Assembly (NCBI GenBank): GCA_013399015.1
Contig: VWZX01000996.1
Location: forward strand, 1,497,052 to 1,561,051
From: Galbula dea
Taxonomy: Eukaryota; Chordata; Aves; Piciformes; Galbulidae
DNA length: 64,000 bases
Reading direction: 5' to 3'
Within the stretch, counting starts at the first letter, position 1. Each line of letters starts with the position of its first letter. The notes beneath the pieces are model-generated. The model was given only the letters and a program-made list of their open reading frames with translations, was not told the DNA's origin and ran no database searches. Shown piece by piece: positions 59,311 to 64,000 of this stretch. The translations under genes and the position numbers were made by a program.

Positions 59311-60189
59311 CTATGCTAGTGTAGCTCTCCACAGCAGGGAGCTGCCTCCTGTCGTCTTCTGTGACACTCTCTACTGATGAGATTGTGTGAACAGGACTGC
59401 CACAGACAAAGGATTAACAGAAGAGACAAATGCAGGCAACATCTACCATAGGTTCCAAAAAGATCCATTCCCATATCAGTCAGGTAACAGCCTTTTAGAG
59501 CTAAGGCACACAAAGGGATCTCAGCTATTCCTAACCCCCATGCCACTGCTTACTAACAGAGCACATTTGGAAGGTAGCAGCCAAGTGAAACAGTTGACTC
59601 CTGGGTTGCAATTCTCTCTCTAGCAGAAACAGAAGGGCTCTTTCACTCTGCTCTGCACTTCAAAGCCAGACATCAACAGCGCAAGCAAGGAGCCTGTGTC
59701 CTGCCAGGAGCAGGCAGGCAGCAGCGTCTGAGAGCAGCCACCGGCTGGATAAGCCCAGAATCCATCCAGGCAGTGACCTCAGAGTGCTTCTGGATCAGTA
59801 AAGCTGGGAGAGGGCAAGGGAAAGAATCAGGCTGCTGCTAGCACATTCAGTGTATATTGCCCATACATTGCTCAGTGCTGTAAGCTTTTGTTTTCTCTAT
59901 GCTGTTTAGTTGCCCAAGGCAGAAGAGGTGCAGTGCACAAGGTGAATCCTACAGACCAAAGCCATGCAGTTTCACTCAGTGGCAGGTCAGTTATTTGTAC
60001 TGTCCACTTCCCTATCCACTCCTGGGGTTTTGCTTAGTCCCAGGCTTCAGCACTCTGAAGTTCAGCATCCACCAACTGCTCAGCTCTCACTTTGGCTACA
60101 AAAGGAGAGACAACCTGCTAGCACCCTCCATATGTCTGATAATAATCACAGCAAGGTCTAAGCTCCTGCTTCCAAGTCTGTAATTGCAC

Positions 60190-60210
60190 AATAAATACTT
60201 GCTTAATAAA
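60190..60210 (+). terminator. CAMK1G: Candidate CAMK1G poly(A) signals (distal pair)
   Basis: Two AATAAA hexamers 15 bases apart (60190-60195 and 60205-60210), followed by a strong GT-rich element (GAGTTTTGTTTTGT). By context this is a better 3' end than the proximal site. It is 1.6 kb after the stop codon and still upstream of the LAMB3 end. Confidence 0.45.
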
Positions 60211-60696
60211 GCTGAGTTTTGTTTTGTAAAATGCCTCTTGATTATTCATAGAAGTTTGATGTGGAAATGGTCTATTAAGTCTCTTCTAAATCATTTCCTG
60301 TGCATCTGCGGACCTGTTCCCTCTGGTATTTCTCTGGCAAAGCATCACATGGTGAATAAGCAGATTGTGGCAGAAAATCAAACAAGACATTTGACTTCAC
60401 CTCTGAGTAAGAGGTTGTGTTTCTCTGCTATGCATAATTATCAGTATATTGGATAGAGACAGTGGGGATGAAAGTCTCCATTCCTGTGAAAATGAAGATC
60501 TAGGAGGGAAGTGCTGGAGCTCTAGGAGGCAAGTTTTAAGGACTAACTGCAGCATAGATAAAAAGCTGTAGAAGACCCCACATGAAAGTTTTTAATTTGA
60601 ACAGTGGAATTCAGCTTCAAGAGCTTAAATTGGCTAAAACAAGAAAGAGAAAGAATTTGGTTTATAAACCCCTCTGGAAATAACATGGGGGGTGTT

Positions 60697-60702
60697 TTTA
60701 TT
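60697..60702 (-). terminator. LAMB3: LAMB3 poly(A) signal
   Basis: AATAAA on the minus strand (TTTATT on the plus), 254 bases after the LAMB3 stop codon. It gives a short 3' UTR in a tail-to-tail arrangement with CAMK1G. Confidence 0.6.
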
Positions 60703-63700
60703 TGCCATGGAAGACTGATGTCTCTCCCCCTTATTCCAGCCACCAGGCAGCTTCAGCCAGTCCAGCCAAGGTCTGTATTCCCCATGAGGTTGTTCCTTTG
60801 GCTCACTGCAGCTGTCTTCCAGAGGTAGAGGAACTCAGTTTGCTACAAACAGAGATGTTAGGCACAGGAGAACTGCAGTCAGAAAATGGGAATAAATATG
60901 GAAGTCAGTGTCTGCAGAGGAGGAAGGCAATGCTGCTGGAGCAGGGGCAGCTCGCTCAGGAGCAGCTCTCATAGTAGGCAGCTTGCTTGTTGATGGCATC
61001 TCGGATCCTTTCCACCTTCTCCTCCAGCCCTGACAGCATGGCTGACTTGGACAGCAAAGCCTTGTTCCTTTCCTGAATTTCTGTCTCCAAAGCTGAGGAG
61101 AGAGGAAAGGAAAGGGTTAAGAGATGATGGGACAGGAGTAAGCCTGGTGGCCATTACCCTCCCCAGCAGGCTGGGCTGAGCCTCTGCTTCTCTCCTGCAG
61201 AGATCTGGTGGGGCAAGGAAAACGAACATCTTTCATTCCTTCTCCTGTCCTTCAAAAGAACCCCAACATGACTGCTCTGAACAATGCCATCACTTCTGAA
61301 TGCTTGAAAATGGAAGTGGGCATGTGAGGAAAACAGGAGCACATCAGCCCTGCAGGCAAGGTCCTTGCCACAGGAGCACATGCATCCTAAACTCTACATT
61401 TACTGGCACAGCACCAGCAGATGCAGCCCAAATCCACACCCTCTCACTGCCAAAAGTGTGTCATCTTCCTCCTGATTCCTTTCCCTCACCCCTCTGGGAG
61501 TCAAAAGCCCCTCCCCAGCACATCAGATGATTACACTAAGTTCACAAAGACTCTTACTTTCCATCCTGAGCATCGTGGCCAAGGTTTCCTCAAAGAGAGC
61601 CTGTGCCTGCAGGTCTATGCTCTGCACCCTGCTGCCCTGCTCTCCCAGAGCTGGGCTCTGCTCCATCCTGCTCTTCAGCTCTGTGTACATTTGTTTCACT
61701 TGTTCAAAAGCCTGTGGAAAACAAAATGAGCAATGCAGGTAGGATCAAGCAAACAGACTAGGGGGAAAAAGGAGTTTCCAATGCTGGCTCCATTTTAAAT
61801 ATGCACTAGAGCTTTGTCACTATGTCATCATGCAAACACCTAACAGCTCATGATGCTGATGTTTCTCCAAAACTGTGCCAGGACAGGGCTGGCTTTGCTG
61901 TTGGATGACAAGGGGAAGCAGAGCATGGCTGTGACCTCCCTGGTCAGGGATGTGCTGGAGCCTGGTACCTGCTGTGCACTCCTGGCCTGCTCTGCTGCCT
62001 CCTCAGCCATCTGCTGTGCATCAGTGGCCCTCAGGCGGTTCTGGTCTGCTCCCCGCTGCAGCCCCAGGAGCCTCTCCATCAGCCCATCCAGCTGACCTGC
62101 GATGGTCTGCACGTTCTTCTCAGCTGGACCAAGAACAGCCTCGATCTAAAACAGAAGTGCTCTGCATTAAGAGGAAGTCACAGCCAATCTCCATGCCTCG
62201 TGGATTTTCCTTCTGCACAGGGACCACAGAAGGACATATCCCAGAAGGAGGGGGGGGGAGGGTTGTGCAGGGACTACTCCCTCCCAGCTGAGCATGGCAA
62301 CCCTGGGGCTTGGCTCGTGGCCTCCACCAGGGGCCATGACTGGAGTTTGGGGAAGCACAGCACAAAGTGAGGCACAGCACAAAGAAAAGGTTTTACAGCA
62401 AAAGCTGCACCGGCTCCCATTTCCCTGCTGTGCTGGTGCAGGACTCTGCTGAGCAGGGAAGGTTCAAGGGAGCCATGAGCAGGGCACAAGGTCACCACTG
62501 TGCATCACTCACTTCTTCAACACGCTCCTGGATGAAGCGAAGGGAAGAGCCTGAGCCCCTGATAGCACCTTGGGCCTCCAGCAGCACTGTGTTTGCTCGT
62601 TGCAGGTTCCCAACCACCTCTTCCACGTTCCCCTCCACGGCATTTGCCCTGTTCCTGGGGAAACGTGGGAAACAGCCAGGAGTGAGTGTGGATAACTGCA
62701 GGGGCTGGAAGTTAAGGTTGCAGAGAGAAAATAAGGATGCTTGAGAAGGAGGACAGGATTGTTACTGAGAAGGTTGCAATCTCTCTCCCCCAAAAGCCAC
62801 AACACATCTGGCCACATCACACTGCAGCGAGTTTCCTCCTGAGAGAAGAGAGAGTTCCATCTCATACCCCCAGGCAGAGGAGACAAACTGAGAAGGGGAG
62901 AGAAACTCCTTCCTTTAAATGAGTTAGAAACATTTCTTTTGTGAGTGGTGCAAGGAAGAGCACTGAAGGGAAAGTGGCAACCACTGAACCAGCTTCAACA
63001 AACACACTTCTGCTTGCAGTGGGGCTCTTCAGGCTGGGTGACAGAGCTCTCCCTGGAAAACCAGACTCCCTTGCCTCATCAATTCCAGCAGGTTAAGCAG
63101 GTGTCAGACACTATCAAGGAGTTTACATCCTTATCCCACTAACCTTCTTGCTGGGATATTGCAGCAAGTCAACACATGACAAAGTAGATGCTCCAAATAT
63201 GCAAGGACTCTGTAACTACTTTTTAAGGGACCATGGGATAATCCTCCCAACTTTCACCCAGAAAACAAACAGTCCATTTAATCTCCTGATGCTCTCTTGT
63301 GCAATTAGGATGTAGGTCACCAATATCAAGTAATACCAGGGCAACCCTGTCATCTCCCATCACAGGGACTCAAGAGATAGAGAAAAGCCTCCATTACTTT
63401 TGGTAAAGACCTTCTAAGAACAGGATCTATTCTTGGCAGCCAGGTTATTTGTATTGGAGCAGCAGGGAGGTGCCTGGAGAGATTGCAGTCTCATTCCTTT
63501 AGGCACTGTACAGACACTAGGTCCTGGCCTAGAACTTCAGATTGTGCAAGTCAGAGCAGCTCCAGCAGAGCAAGATTTCAACCTGACAACCCCCACATTC
63601 TCTCTGGCTGAGGGACCAAAGCTCTTGAACCCCAACTCACCTAGCTTGTTCTGCTTCCTGCTGAAGCTGCTTGGCCCTAGCGATGTCCGCGGCTGTCTGG

Positions 63701-64000
63701 GCGAGGATGCTCTCCGGGCACTGCAGCTGGCTCGCCAGCTTCTGGATCTCAGTCATTTTTCTCAGGACTGCAGCAGCATCCGTGGGGAGGTGCAGGGAGA
63801 GAACAGACTCACTGATCTCCTGGATGGTGGCAGGGTCTGTGTCCTTGTCTGTGGAGCAGACAGACAGCATCAGAAATGGGGAAAGTGGGAATGGAAACGG
63901 AAGGGAGCATGGGGGCAGACATCCAGTCATGGATGCTCTCATGAACAGGCTCTTCATCTCAGAGAGCTGCCAGGATCCACCCTGAATTTCATCCCCTTCA
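60697..64000 (-). CDS. LAMB3: Laminin subunit beta-3, C-terminal part
   Basis: Five terminal coding exons on the minus strand: 63641-63848, 62513-62654, 61969-62145, 61558-61711, 60956-61092. They join in phase by GT-AG splicing and encode the C-terminal coiled-coil domain. Recognisable stretches are PATIQEISESVLSLHLPTDA, RANAVEGNVEEVVGNL, AEQARSAQQAFEQVK and MLSGLEEKVERIRDAINK, with the end YYESCS. The human beta-3 chain has closely similar sequence (LPTDSATVLQKM, AVEGQVEDVVGNL, end YYATCK, from memory). The penultimate Cys matches the residue that disulfide-links beta to gamma chains. Beta-3 is part of laminin-332 (alpha3 beta3 gamma2) in epithelial basement membranes. Most of the gene lies beyond 64000. 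The listed span runs from the AATAAA on this strand to the window edge. The CAMK1G neighbour supports LAMB3 over other beta chains. Confidence 0.94.
60956..61092 (-). CDS. LAMB3: LAMB3 last coding exon
   Basis: Acceptor CTCTCCTCAG before CTTTGGAGACAG. Two bases complete a split codon, then LETEIQERNKALLSKSAM and the end INKQAAYYESCS, with stop TGA at 60958-60956. It forms the last coiled-coil heptads and the interchain-disulfide cysteine. Confidence 0.95.
61558..61711 (-). CDS. LAMB3: LAMB3 penultimate coding exon
   Basis: 154 bases, acceptor TTGTTTTCCACAG. Encodes AFEQVKQMYTELKSRMEQ, then LGEQGSRVQSIDLQAQAL and TLATMLRME. Donor GTAAGA, phase 1, matching the next exon. Confidence 0.95.
61969..62145 (-). 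CDS. LAMB3: LAMB3 coding exon (third from the end)
   Basis: 177 bases, phase 0 at both ends, acceptor ending TTTTAG. Encodes IEAVLGPAEKNVQTIAGQ through AEQARSAQQ. Donor CAG|GTACCA. Confidence 0.94.
62513..62654 (-). CDS. LAMB3: LAMB3 coding exon (fourth from the end)
   Basis: 142 bases. The first base completes an Arg codon, then NRANAVEGNVEEVVGN and SGSSLRFIQERVEE. Donor GTGAGT. Strongest family match: the AVEG.VE.VVGNL block shared with human beta-3. Confidence 0.95.
63641..63848 (-). CDS. LAMB3: LAMB3 coding exon (fifth from the end)
   Basis: 208 bases, acceptor CTGTCTGCTCCACAG. Two bases complete a split codon, then KDTDPATIQEISESV, LSLHLPTDAAAVLRKM and AADIARAKQLQQEAEQA. Donor GTGAGT leaves two bases of the next Arg codon. 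Confidence 0.95.
63921..64000 (-). CDS. LAMB3: Probable LAMB3 coding exon, cut by window edge
   Basis: Minus-strand frame reading EGDEIQGGSWQLSEM then KSLFMRASMTG. It is open to the window edge and ends with one base, which is exactly the phase the next exon needs (one base plus AC). The heptad-like LSEMKSLFMRAS spacing before KDTDPATIQ fits laminin beta chains. However, the only GT in place (TGGAT then GTCTGC, GT at 63920-63919) is a very poor donor, and the intron would be just 72 bases. The exact boundary is therefore uncertain. Confidence 0.5.

Overview
This is vertebrate nuclear DNA, almost certainly from a bird. The evidence is large GT-AG introns, TAAT-rich AT stretches, a low interspersed-repeat load, and repeats made up of truncated CR1 LINE 3' ends (27801-28093, 40098-40390, 48090-48325). 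I see no bacterial operons, CRISPR arrays or phage genes. The species cannot be fixed from the window. | Layout. (1) 1-12.25 kb: intergenic DNA with no supportable gene. (2) 12.29-17.03 kb: a CpG-island promoter, a spliced-looking first exon with a GTGAGT donor at 12846, the miR-205 hairpin (mature 5p arm 16417-16438, identical to the vertebrate miRNA as I remember it) and an AATAAA at 17000. This reads as the miR-205 host lncRNA gene (MIR205HG), + strand. (3) 17.03-43.95 kb: intergenic, with two CR1 loci and several AT-rich, homeodomain-motif-rich blocks that look like candidate conserved enhancers. (4) 43.95-59.3 kb (possibly 60.2 kb): CAMK1G on the + strand, with a CpG-rich promoter and non-coding exon 1 (donor at 44317), then 11 coding exons. 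They splice in frame into a 478-residue Ca2+/calmodulin-dependent kinase I gamma ending in the CAAX box CLIM. (5) 60.7-64.0 kb: the 3' part of LAMB3 (laminin beta-3) on the - strand. It has five well-supported terminal coding exons plus one probable exon that runs off the window edge, and it is tail-to-tail with CAMK1G. | The order miR-205 host, CAMK1G, LAMB3(-) matches the mammalian 1q32.2 arrangement as I know it, so identity is supported by synteny as well as by sequence. miR-205 and LAMB3 are both epithelial/basal-cell genes, and both are reported p63 targets. CAMK1G is a membrane-anchored neuronal kinase. Shared regulation across the block is inference only. | The observations most worth checking are: a stop codon lying inside the donor of the last CAMK1G intron plus an intronic ATTAAA, which together could give an isoform without the lipid anchor; a possible splice acceptor inside the miR-205 3p arm; a very weak apparent donor in LAMB3; and a head-to-head pair of CR1 fragments. 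No wholly new biological system is evident.
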